Assembly (NCBI GenBank): GCA_012845835.1
Contig: JABAKD010000016.1
Span: 20,915,196 to 20,979,195 of the forward strand
Direction of reading: 5' to 3'
DNA from: Undaria pinnatifida
Lineage: Eukaryota > Sar > Phaeophyceae > Laminariales > Alariaceae
DNA: 64,000 nt
In this document: piece after piece, positions 48,801 through 52,869 of the stretch
Layout of the letters: the number at the start of each line of letters is the position of its first letter
Position numbering within the stretch: the first letter of the stretch is position 1
The notes under the pieces: generated by a model
Database searches by the model: none
Told to the model about the DNA's origin: nothing
The model's input: the letters and a program-made list of their open reading frames with translations, nothing else
Position numbers and translations under genes: made by a program

Positions 48801-49756
48801 TCGGCAACGATTTTTATGACCATCTTCTGTTCGCCACGATCGTGCCTCTTCTAGTGCTCGTCGTTCTCGCGGGGAGCTACTTTTTCGGGAAAAAAAGAAA
48901 CAGTTGGTCCGAGTCCGCAATGCGCGAAGTGCAGCGTAAGCACCAAACGGTCGTACTGTACGTTTCCTTCTTTATCTATTCTCCGGTATCGAATAAAATT
49001 TTCCAAACATTCGGTTGTGACGAGCTAGATGATGGAGACACATACCTCCGGGCCGACTATAGCCTTTCTTGCAAAACATCTCGCCACAGTTGGCACAACA
49101 CTTATGCGCTTATTATGGTGCTTGTTTACCCTGTCGGCATAGCTGCTGCTTTCACGTGGCTCCTAGTTTCGCGCCACTTTGATCTTGTCAAGTCTGACCG
49201 CCAGGCAATGGTGCACTTGAAGCCCATTGGCGCTATATGGGCCGCATACAAGCCGTGCCGGTACTACTACGAGGTTGTAGAGTGCACCCGTCGTATAGCG
49301 TTGACTGCTATTGCGGCTTTCATTCCACCCAACGGCATAGCAAATGTAGGCGCCGCTCTTTTGTGTGCTGTGGCATTTGTGTTTATTTCTGAAGTTTTGT
49401 CTCCTTTCAAAAGGGGACTGGACATGGGTCTTTACCGTTGGGGAAACGGCGTTGTCGTGGGCAGCATGTACGTCGCGTTCCTCATGAAGGTGGACGTCGG
49501 ATATGATTCGGAAGAAGCTCTCTTGACCTTTTCGGGTGTGTTGATCTTGGCCAACGTGTTCATGGTCGTGGCGGTGCTGCTTCAGACCGCGCTGTTGGTA
49601 AACGAAATTCGTAGGGGGACAACGGCGGTCAGGATAGTGGACGAACCTGTCCGCCGTCACCGTTCAGCATTTGCGACATCACTCGAGCCCGAAAATGGAG
49701 TGGTGGTATGCGAGGAGGGCGCTATTAACACCGAAGCTAAAGGTTCGGAGATTTAA
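13959..49756 (+). CDS. Large Pmp-repeat / Cys-rich / multi-pass membrane protein gene (spliced; 5' end not found)
   Basis: Spliced model: 13959-14042, 17428-17511, 23005-23088, 44015-44332, 44776-44969, 45410-45701, 46262-46554, 48692-49756. All junctions agree in phase and give about 800 codons without a stop. Order of parts: beta-helix coils with FxxNxA...GG motifs, similar to Chlamydia Pmp repeats; a Cys-rich juxtamembrane region; about eight hydrophobic segments; a polar C-terminal tail. The family is known to me from brown algae and oomycetes as large surface proteins with no established function. A cell-surface role with an extracellular coil region is inference. Signal peptide and start codon must lie upstream or between listed exons. 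Introns 1-3 (3.4, 5.5 and 20.9 kb) are unusually long and full of mobile elements. More coil exons may be hidden there. Confidence 0.7.
14043..17427 (+). other. Intron 1 of the large gene (3,385 nt)
   Basis: Bounded by GTAAAC and TTCGCAG. Contents: a weakly coil-like frame at 14845-14940, a possible inverted-repeat pair at 15469/15901, and a possible 77-nt exon at 16474-16550 (TTTTAG|...|GTAAGG). The remaining frames have no recognisable motifs. Confidence 0.55.
17428..17511 (+). CDS. Coil exon B (84 nt, phase 1-1) of the large membrane protein
   Basis: Acceptor CTGTTCGCAG| and donor G|GTGATT bound exactly 84 nt. The reading gives AVNLFLDSAVTLDG then NTSFVGNSAGING, with Phe 18, Asn 21, Ala 23, Gly 27 as in exons A and C. 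Joined to a preceding GGA G end it restores the GGAV motif that is typical of Pmp-like repeats. This is the clearest family match among the single coils. Confidence 0.82.
17957..18184 (-). pseudogene. copia-like integrase C-terminal part
   Basis: This frame contains EHRAWEGRLVGFSEERKFYQIY...RRVRVSQNVIFI. It fits the copia segment KxxxK..xCxFLGY...K.YR....R.IxxSRDVxF that closes the integrase before the reverse transcriptase. The following minus-strand frame (17935-17543) continues with acidic spacer sequence, but no reverse transcriptase follows. Confidence 0.75.
18029..18272 (-). repeat. 122-bp tandem duplication inside the integrase
   Basis: The segment encoding AYLGHLRVIGSxAIVHEEVHT is present twice (18029-18150 and 18151-18272), with only a handful of base differences. 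122 is not a multiple of three, so the duplication by itself shifts the frame. It is specific to this damaged copy. Confidence 0.9.
18121..19023 (-). pseudogene. copia-like integrase (His/Cys region and core), frameshifted
   Basis: One frame (19023-18649) carries the pre-integrase H-x3-H (LWHRHTGHINN) and C-x2-C (NCSACPLGKSA), then VSVDTLGPLTPKSLGG with the first catalytic Asp. A shift near 18.65 kb leads to the second frame (down to 18121) with RGTNFTS and NTPQQIG...EDRTILNT, holding the third catalytic acid region. Where the family has the second catalytic Asp before the RGTxF motif, this copy reads Cys (LRGCRGTNF). Activity is excluded on both grounds. Confidence 0.85.
19089..19751 (-). 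pseudogene. copia-like protease region
   Basis: An uninterrupted stretch of 220 codons. Ala/Pro/Ser-rich linker sequence comes first, then the aspartic-protease catalytic motif in MVVDSGATNKYLDP (about residues 124-137), followed by the FSV(A)A segment that usually precedes the integrase His/Cys domain. In the family this enzyme cuts the Gag-Pol polyprotein. The frame is lost before the integrase. Length and order fit copia protease plus linker. Confidence 0.8.
19830..20658 (-). pseudogene. copia-like gag, broken
   Basis: A start Met is possible at 20658 (reading MAESSSSTLHRTLDAVG). A stop follows soon after, and at least two frame changes lie before 19.83 kb. Recognisable pieces are a UBN2/gag-like helical stretch (YLDVMLSGLTKAPEL...FIHEMHYGEKSAS, 20.1-20.2 kb) and a zinc-knuckle remnant ending GYFQRDCPQQ near 19.96 kb followed by a basic Gly-rich tail. 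In copia elements this protein packages the RNA genome. This copy cannot make a full product. Confidence 0.75.
20661..22599. other. Unassigned intronic stretch right of copia element 1
   Basis: No gene. Repeated CACGCGCAGG / GCGTATA phrases occur near 21110-21320. A block at 21775-21850 resembles 17625-17700, both containing CCGAGATGTAGAGAAG. It could include the remnant of a 5' long terminal repeat or leader (inference). Confidence 0.4.
22600..22999 (+). repeat. Dispersed C-tailed repeat, copy 2 (next to coil exon C)
   Basis: From GAGTTAGATCATTCTGTG (22608) to the C-rich end near 22999 this matches the reverse complement of 62262-62746 almost throughout. Shared landmarks are GAGGCAnTTG, CTGTCTCyGGAxTxGCC, GCAAGAAAGTAsGCACAAGG and TTyGCGCTTGGyrC. 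The C-rich end leads straight into the acceptor of coil exon C at 23005. Confidence 0.8.
23005..23088 (+). CDS. Coil exon C (84 nt, phase 1-1) of the large membrane protein
   Basis: Acceptor CCCACGCAG| and a strong donor G|GTAAGT bound exactly 84 nt. The reading is VIYASSSCYIHVDG then NTSFFANIAQADG, with the invariant Phe 18, Asn 21, Ala 23, Gly 27. Joined to a preceding GGA G end it gives GGVIYAS, as in exon A (GVVYASS), so exons A and C are the closest relatives. A second in-exon AG (TTCCAG, 23024) would start in the wrong phase. Confidence 0.82.
23425..24489. other. Unassigned intronic stretch
   Basis: A frame starting after TTTACAG (24146) reads through to about 24.3 kb but shows no family motif. 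No gene supported. Confidence 0.4.
24490..24925 (+). repeat. Dispersed repeat pair, member 1
   Basis: Matches 30820-31280 over its length. Shared phrases include ATAGCCTGT, ATGTCTGTTAA, GGGCGCT/AGGCGCT, GTAGTCC(T/G)GAAGAATACC, ACAACGGGAC and ATCCAAGGTTCAT. The minus-strand frame 24908-24603 and its counterpart in member 2 share KFEYVKV/RFEYVKV and YSSGLR peptides. The pair might be a decayed coding repeat, but no domain is recognised. Confidence 0.75.
25185..25915 (+). repeat. Tandem array, three units of 242-244 bp plus a partial unit
   Basis: AAATTGTGGACTACAACACG starts at 25221, 25465 and 25707. Each unit runs through ATGATGGGTGGAGTCATCATCC to GTCACTGC, with few differences. A partial unit precedes the first. 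Each unit holds a palindrome around CTTACGTACTTAAGTACGTAAG: perfect in unit 1 (25282-25303), with one mismatch in unit 2 and more in unit 3. A short frame is kept in all units (WTTTRQNII...TIDYDGWSHHPSSSEFLEK). That may simply reflect recency. Confidence 0.92.
25916..27394. other. Unassigned intronic stretch
   Basis: Minus-strand frames at 27011-26556 show no recognised domain. The stretch may include decayed downstream parts of copia-like element 2, but no reverse transcriptase motif is visible. Confidence 0.4.
27395..27811 (-). pseudogene. copia-like integrase start, truncated
   Basis: The frame contains GHPNWQVMAI...YTCKINKSTQQKHAKTS and then EPMSTDFLGPVTPKEIGGYA with the first catalytic Asp of the DDE integrase core, followed by YMAKFTDHYSG. 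The Cys pair of the HHCC finger is incomplete (one Cys in TCKINKS). After about 100 codons the similarity ends in unrelated sequence, so the other two catalytic residues are missing. Confidence 0.8.
27902..28339 (-). pseudogene. copia-like protease, partial
   Basis: The start of the frame reads TADSGASSHFIRNY, the aspartic-protease active-site motif D-S/T-G-A/S with the typical S-x-H that follows in copia elements. It continues about 140 codons with VGQGVLIVQV...VTRGANVI-type strands and ends in FPTISGSNF. The joined Gag-Pol frame is broken on both sides. Confidence 0.8.
28400..29060 (-). pseudogene. copia-like gag with zinc knuckle, broken
   Basis: Frames are interrupted, but two pieces are recognisable. 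One is a UBN2-type helix, VLEGLTDEYLQIKDSVEAG, at about 28.86-28.93 kb. The other is a Cys-rich knuckle remnant, CLHCKKTDYLC, near 28.73-28.76 kb. In intact elements the second piece binds RNA as a CCHC zinc finger. Stops and shifts lie between them. Confidence 0.65.
29153..30184. mobile_element. Non-autonomous TA-flanked TIR element, copy 2
   Basis: The left end CAGTCGTCCCCGCTTTAAAG and the right end (reverse complement CAGTCGACCCCGCTGTAAAG) differ at two of 20 positions. Both are bordered by TA. A second, subterminal set of CCCCGC(T)nTAAAGACAC words lies just inside each end. The interior matches copy 1 and includes a 44-bp local duplication (ACAACAnCAGCGCACTGCCGTACACATTACA). No transposase is encoded. 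Most likely a Tc1/mariner-type MITE-like element. Confidence 0.85.
30185..30819. other. Unassigned intronic stretch
   Basis: A short GGTGATGGTGATGGTGATG run lies near 30698-30716. No gene recognised. Confidence 0.45.
30820..31280 (+). repeat. Dispersed repeat pair, member 2
   Basis: Counterpart of 24490-24925 in the same orientation, about 70-75 percent alike by eye. It carries a duplicated CCCGTA and small indels relative to member 1. Its long minus-strand frame (31159-30665) shares peptides with the frame of member 1 but extends beyond the similarity. Confidence 0.75.
31773..32149 (+). CDS. Unrecognised 125-codon open stretch, possibly gag-like or an exon
   Basis: After an acceptor-like TTTTTTTTAG the frame stays open to 32149. 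It starts GIHNGTNFTDFSQEFRVLV, then DVVLEVIRMAGNKNF, and closes with a basic RKRGPPPRRGPDPS tail. The start slightly resembles copia gag openings (LNGxNFxxW...). No zinc knuckle follows. It could be a gag fragment on the opposite strand to element 2, or chance. No function is claimed. Confidence 0.3.
32780..33295 (+). CDS. Unrecognised 171-codon open frame
   Basis: The longest plus-strand frame in the region: Ser/Ala/Pro-rich in the first half, with a segment SNGRYVIYFIEEESPRLATSS and a basic KRPKRKESH patch near the end. No domain recognised, no clear splice borders, no nearby partner. It may be a decayed transposon piece or chance. A related base pattern repeats nearby (33460-33555 and 33708-33800), which argues for repeat origin. 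Confidence 0.25.
   Translation: MTELSGGHLLFLDDARVPVDGLSNNAARVASVKSPRALAPSADDSHGVVPVARTESSSVVPPSQEITFDGGNARFQRRSSGQGLSSATGTALPPTFSSERYFARLNPIVSPDSNGRYVIYFIEEESPRLATSSLFFKRPKRKESHREIIILPPARAPLQKTPTVYGSFAVL
33460..33800 (+). repeat. Short duplicated segment, ~95 bp, offset ~250
   Basis: The phrase GCGAAGAnGnCC...AACCGCGG(A/G)TTCGGA(C/T)TC...CGTC(A/G)TG(T/C)TCCCGA(G/A)GCC occurs at about 33490-33555 and 33718-33795. The intervening sequence is not similar. No gene assigned. Confidence 0.6.
33801..34889. other. Unassigned stretch with overlapping open frames
   Basis: Minus-strand frames 34890-34594 and 34625-34206 and plus-strand frames over the same bases are open but show no motif I recognise. 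I see no basis for choosing a strand. Confidence 0.35.
34890..36850 (+). repeat. CTA/TAC trinucleotide field (~2 kb) with a 382-bp offset internal duplication
   Basis: Most of the stretch is (CTA)n/(ACT)n mixed with CTG, CTT and CGA triplets; purest runs are at 35518-35620, 36280-36310, 36560-36607 and 36805-36845. A non-simple segment beginning CGATCACTAC and containing ACTACCGACTGCCACTAAAA occurs at 35641-35830 and again at 36023-36215. Thr/Tyr/Leu-rich plus-strand and Val-rich minus-strand frames are artefacts. Confidence 0.95.
36987..37450 (+). repeat. 232-bp tandem duplication
   Basis: Units 36987-37218 and 37219-37450 share GATCTAGnCTAnAGCATTAC, CAGCGGATCATGCTGAAGG and TGTGGGATAC. In both units the minus strand has an open frame sharing AFSMIRWFAHG and LVSHK peptides. 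It is unclear whether that is coding or coincidental. Confidence 0.85.
37451..40171. other. Unassigned intronic stretch
   Basis: A plus frame at 37676-37890 (YTIVPRKENLEECEILAEV...) ends at a donor-like CACAG|GTGACG and could be an exon fragment, but no acceptor or family is clear. The remaining frames are short and unassigned. Confidence 0.35.
40172..40670 (+). repeat. 248-bp tandem duplication
   Basis: ATGGTTCTTGGACATTTGAT starts at 40172 and 40420. Both units continue through GTCATGCTGCATTT, GCGATGCC(A/G)CGGTAAGTT, GCAGCTATAT and TTTACGTCACACACACCAAC to AAGTTGGA. Homopolymer expansion (A-run) marks unit 2. Confidence 0.9.
40741..40833 (+). repeat. GGTTGGTGGG-rich block
   Basis: Same G/T words as at 7.1-7.6 kb (GGTGGGTGGGTTGG, GGTCGGTGG). 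Composition makes the minus frame Pro/Thr-rich. Possible quadruplex-forming sequence (inference). Confidence 0.6.
40834..43431. other. Unassigned intronic stretch
   Basis: Several frames of 75-150 codons (40958-41407, 41925-42278, 42809-43135) lack motifs and overlap others. No exon supported. Confidence 0.4.
43432..43515 (+). CDS. Possible additional 84-nt coil exon (weak)
   Basis: An AG at 43430-43431 and a GTGAGC at 43516 enclose exactly 84 nt with phase 1 on both sides and no stop. The reading AVFMSIASAF...VKGVAG starts and ends in the coil style but lacks the Phe 18 and Asn 21 of the good exons. The acceptor has no pyrimidine tract, and a better donor (GTAAGT, 43527) would break the phase. 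It may be a cryptic or decayed exon. Confidence 0.3.
44015..44332 (+). CDS. Exon with several fused coils of the large membrane protein
   Basis: Acceptor CATGTTGCAG| (44014). The first 28 residues keep the single-exon coil register (Phe 18, Asn 21, Ala 23, Gly 27: FIGNSALGLGG). Without intron interruption follow further coils with GGAIAISDAV, MFKSNEASLGGAVYIVS, CGFEDNIAADGGAVYLN and FRNNFA. A start in phase 1 and an end in phase 1 match its neighbours. The plus-strand extension past 44332 to 44397 runs into the intron. Confidence 0.82.
44333..44775 (+). other. Putative GC-AG intron (443 nt)
   Basis: The donor reads CAG|GCGAGT and the acceptor TTTCCAG|. Using them joins GCA-G to AT-ACA and gives FRNNFADTSGGAIYHTG, with the coil motif (N-x-A...GGAIY) intact and phase kept. 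A canonical alternative, CATAG|GTAAGT at 44394, leaves the wrong phase (2 instead of 1). The remaining intron sequence holds no gene. Confidence 0.6.
44776..44969 (+). CDS. Last coil exon of the large membrane protein
   Basis: Bounded by TTTCCAG| and GAG|GTAAGC. It encodes TSGGAIYHTGYLRLSNTSFV, ANEVGIEGPAI, and then VYFSENAFDCRAGEYGYIVENE. The F-x-C...GEYGY end is where these family proteins pass from the beta-helix into the Cys-rich region. It ends in phase 0. Confidence 0.83.
45410..45701 (+). CDS. Cys-rich juxtamembrane exon
   Basis: Acceptor CCCATTCAG| and donor CCAT|GTGAGA. It encodes FCSSCFDEVCSRCSGGRVG, a Ser/Thr-rich link, SKGFFRTSNESHNVLSCYHA, DACLGGSDAGGYCAPGYMGP. The CxxC...GFxR.T...L.CY..DACxGG......YC..GY.GP pattern is the EGF/ephrin-receptor-like Cys region of this family. 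It lies between the helix and the first membrane segment, so it is expected to be extracellular. It starts in phase 0 and ends in phase 1. Confidence 0.85.
46262..46554 (+). CDS. Exon with final Cys motif and first membrane segments
   Basis: Acceptor GCGTTGCAG| and donor CAG|GTATGT. Splicing restores GP-Y-CAVCAEGFAPGIAYSCREC, joining the GY.GPYC motif across the intron. Then a hydrophobic segment (about residues 27-51, VALLAGLVIAVFLLAALVLV), a short basic loop with CSSC, and a second hydrophobic stretch (IPFTAIKIVVTVWQIISQ). It ends in phase 0. Confidence 0.87.
46555..48691 (+). other. Intron before the last exon (2,137 nt)
   Basis: Bounded by GTATGT and CGAGGCAG. Contains a C-tailed dispersed repeat copy (48129-48360, minus). 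A strand with a TTGTTGTTTTTGTTG run lies at 47310-47345. Overlapping frames are not taken as genes. Confidence 0.75.
48129..48360 (-). repeat. Dispersed C-tailed repeat, copy 3 (partial)
   Basis: Read on the minus strand it runs from ACAAGGGGCC through CGGCGCTTTGCGCTTGGTGC and GGGATGCGAGGGTCTATGGTC to a C-run (48129-48138 as G on plus). The order is as in the copies at 10.8, 22.6 and 62.3 kb. The first half of the unit is missing or too diverged to see. Confidence 0.7.
48692..49756 (+). CDS. Terminal exon: multi-pass membrane domain and C-terminal tail
   Basis: Acceptor CGAGGCAG| then FDAIAGDVYPELYAKFISKV; stop TAA at 49754-49756. It has 354 codons. Hydrophobic segments lie at about residues 45-65, 85-104, 137-159, 200-238 (two), 249-266 and 277-303. 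The family signature IYSPVSNKIFQTFGCDEL, then DGDTYLRADYSLSC, sits at 95-127 between segments. IWAAYKPCRYYYE lies at 182-194. The last 50 residues are polar and probably cytoplasmic. This signature is shared by many large stramenopile surface proteins. A relation to TRP-like channel domains has been suggested for similar folds, but I cannot confirm it here. Confidence 0.92.
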   Translation, partial: FDAIAGDVYPELYAKFISKVNPINLDLDFALSYSCFVGNDFYDHLLFATIVPLLVLVVLAGSYFFGKKRNSWSESAMREVQRKHQTVVLYVSFFIYSPVSNKIFQTFGCDELDDGDTYLRADYSLSCKTSRHSWHNTYALIMVLVYPVGIAAAFTWLLVSRHFDLVKSDRQAMVHLKPIGAIWAAYKPCRYYYEVVECTRRIALTAIAAFIPPNGIANVGAALLCAVAFVFISEVLSPFKRGLDMGLYRWGNGVVVGSMYVAFLMKVDVGYDSEEALLTFSGVLILANVFMVVAVLLQTALLVNEIRRGTTAVRIVDEPVRRHRSAFATSLEPENGVVVCEEGAINTEAKGSEI

Positions 49757-51690
49757 TGAGTAAATTACGAGACATGGAGAACGTGAAAGTATCACAACCG
49801 CGTGCGTTCTGAGGCAATCATTCGTTTATATCTGCAATAGTCCACGTTGTCTTGGGAAAACGTCTAACAGTGCGGTAGTAATAATGCTTTCACTCCCGAG
49901 AATGGGCTGCTGTCCGAGACGGGGAAACGTAGCATATTAACTCATATCCCCACCTGCGTCGATATATGGGTTTCATGTGAGGTTGGATAGTTTGAAATGC
50001 TGTGTGTAATCAGGGCCCCATCAAGAATTTGGGGGGTGCTGTCGGCGGAGATGAACAGGTGTTTACATGGAGAGAATATGGCGCCTGCCTATGTCCTGGT
50101 TGTGGTTTCGGCGATGTAAGACGTTATACCGGGCGTGCGCTTGCGATAGAAGGCGTGGACTCTCAATGCCGAGGCCGTGGAGTCGCTTATTTACCGTTGC
50201 ACCACGTGCATTACGAAACCGTTTGACTAGGACAGGTAAAGGCTGGATCGCCACACCACGTTCCTACGATTCCTCGGTTTGGTTGAAACAAGAAGACTAA
50301 ACACGCATATTTGTCTACGTTGACTTGCCAGCGAAGACAGAGTGCCAGGGATATGAGACTACGGTGCACGGACGAGCGATTCAGTATGTAGTTTTCGTGG
50401 TAGACATGGGAAAAGGAGTGCGCGTGCGGAAGATGGTGAGATTGGGGCGATGGTTGTGTGTAAACGTTACTCTGGCGTCAAGAGGACGGGATGGATTGCA
50501 CGCCTTGAGAAACTCGTGATGGCGCTCGCGCAACCGTAACGTTCTCAACGATGGCGCGAACCAGGTCAGCAGGCCGGCCGGAGGTTGCCGTGATTTGATG
50601 CAGGGGCAGGAGCGTTTCTCGGAATGGCGGAGTTCTCATTCCGCGGAGAGTTGTAGAGAAGCATCGCGACACAGGACAGCTGTAAACGAGTCACTAGTAA
50701 CGATTGACACCAGCTCTCCAGAGAGGAGGAGGTAGAATATGGCTCAGGGAACCACCGTCCGGGCCTTCCCGTCGTGGTCGTGACGGTGTGCCTTTTCAGC
50801 TGTGGTTAACCAGAGTAGGAGCCTTCGGACTTTCTACCCGTGCTATATGCCTCATTTACTGCCCTTCAGAGCAAGTATGCAATACGTTCATTGGTGCAAA
50901 TTATGATCGTGTGTTTGCAAGTTGGTCTGGGTCTGTAAACGCTCGCTACCCCGCGCTTACTTGGTTGTCTGCGTAGCCGTGCATGATACGTGCTTCTGGC
51001 GTATCCTCTTACTCTTTTTTTCTTTGACTGGCTTACATGTTTTCGGACATCTTTGTTCGAGCGTCACACGAAGGATATGCCTTATAAGTGCGTACGCTGA
51101 ATCCCAAGTTCAACGGAAATTCGGCTCTACGAGTCTTGTATGATAGAGTCGCATCTTCTATACTTGGTACGTGCTAGTACTAGTAATATAAATTTTCCTC
51201 GTTAACTTTCCTCTCAATAGCAACAGGAGCCTGTCGTTTGTGGCCACGCTATATGTACGGGCGATGAATCAGGAAGCGCACACTGCATCCAACTAGAAGA
51301 TATTCTCCGCAATTTTTACAACTCTTATCCATTCAAGACCCACGAAAGGGCACTGCGAAGGCACATCACAACGTGGGTGCGCACCTCGCTGCGTATCGGG
51401 CCCAACGTTCACCTCAAATGTGGTGGAGAGAATTACATTATTCTGCCACGATATAGACAACTGGCATACGTGTGGTAGATACCCAATAAAAGAGCACAAT
51501 GGCAGGTCTGAGCGACAGCAACCACCGCATCTTCATGTCCGATGCAATTCATGTGCACATGTTCGAGCCCGGTACCCGAACCATTTTACCAGGAAATTTG
51601 GTGTTGCACCAATCAATGTCGACCATATGGATGTGCCTGGTTTGCAATAGATTGGATCGACCTGACACACTGCTGTTCGGGTTGTGCAGT
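49757..51690. other. 3' flank of the large gene; unassigned
   Basis: No second gene recognised. Frames are short and overlapping. The 3' untranslated region of the large gene should begin here; no AATAAA-type signal was noted close to the stop. Confidence 0.45.
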
Positions 51691-52300
51691 CAACTTCCAT
51701 GGAAGCTTCCAACTTCCGTTTCGCGTCCTTGGAAGTAAATTCAAGTCCAACGGAATGAAATCATTATTCCATGGAAGTAAAACCAGCTCCCATGGAAACA
51801 AACTGGAAGTGAAATGGAAGCAATTTAAAAGATCATTTACTTCCACGGACGCTGGACATACTTCCGCATGGAAGTGTTCATGGAAGCTCCATGGAAAAAA
51901 AGGCAACTTCCATGTCAGCTTCCATCAACTTCCATCGAAGCACATAGCAATTTTCATCGAGTGCAGGGATGGGTGTCCCACTTCCATGAAGCTAGAACTA
52001 CTTCCTTCGATCGAAGCTAATATGCATGAAATCTTTCACCAACCTTCATGGAGGAAAGGAAAGTCTTATTCCTATTTTCATTGATAGTCGAACTTCCATT
52101 TCGCTTACTTGGACGTTGGGCCGACTTCCATTGGAATGTTGTTTCGTGAAAGGAATCATATTCAAGCAAGTTTACGCCATCTTCCGTGGAAGCAAACTAT
52201 ACTTCCATGAAACTAAATTGGAAGTGTAATATATTCATGGAAGAGTATTTAAAGTGTGTTTACTTGCATGGAAGTTGGTGGTGAAACTTCCATGCAAATA
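51691..52300. repeat. Block of CTTCCA / TGGAAG words forming palindromes
   Basis: The hexamer CTTCCA or its complement TGGAAG occurs tens of times in about 600 bp on both strands, often fused as CTTCCATGGAAG (for example 51695-51706). The plus frame 51542-52084 is Lys/Ser/His-rich because of these words. The block is bounded by ordinary sequence on each side. I know no element of this form. Confidence 0.8.
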
Positions 52301-52869
52301 TGGGTTGGAAGTGTTGTCGTTATTTTTGAAGTTGTATATCTCGCCAACGCGGATGGTACAGATGCCAAGCGATATGTAAAGGTCTCGCATATGTGGGTGC
52401 GTGTGATTTTTGTTCGGGAACACACTCTGGTTTTTTGTGATATGCAGGGTGTGTTGTATTTCGTTGTAAACGGCACAAACATTCCACGTGTACACCGAAG
52501 CAATATGTAGCACCCGTTCCGCTTTACGTGATCATCCATCAGTCTGGTAGTACCTGCAACTTCTCCAAGAACCGTGAGATGCTGAAAACACAAACACTAT
52601 GGAATATCATTCTGATTTAGGCCTTTCCCGTTGAGGAAAAGAGTGAAAACGGCGTTTTTTGCAGGTAAATGCAATTTCAAACACATTCCGCTGGGCATTC
52701 GATCCATTTTACATGGTTACGGTCACAATTTCGCGATGTGGTTAGATTCCGCGGGTGTCACAAAATGATAAAGGAAATGGGAGATTTCTTGTATTTGTAG
52801 CCTTCAAGAGAATATTTCGTATGAGTCTGTTACGACTTATGGTGCCTCCCGGTTTATGGGATCCCTTCG

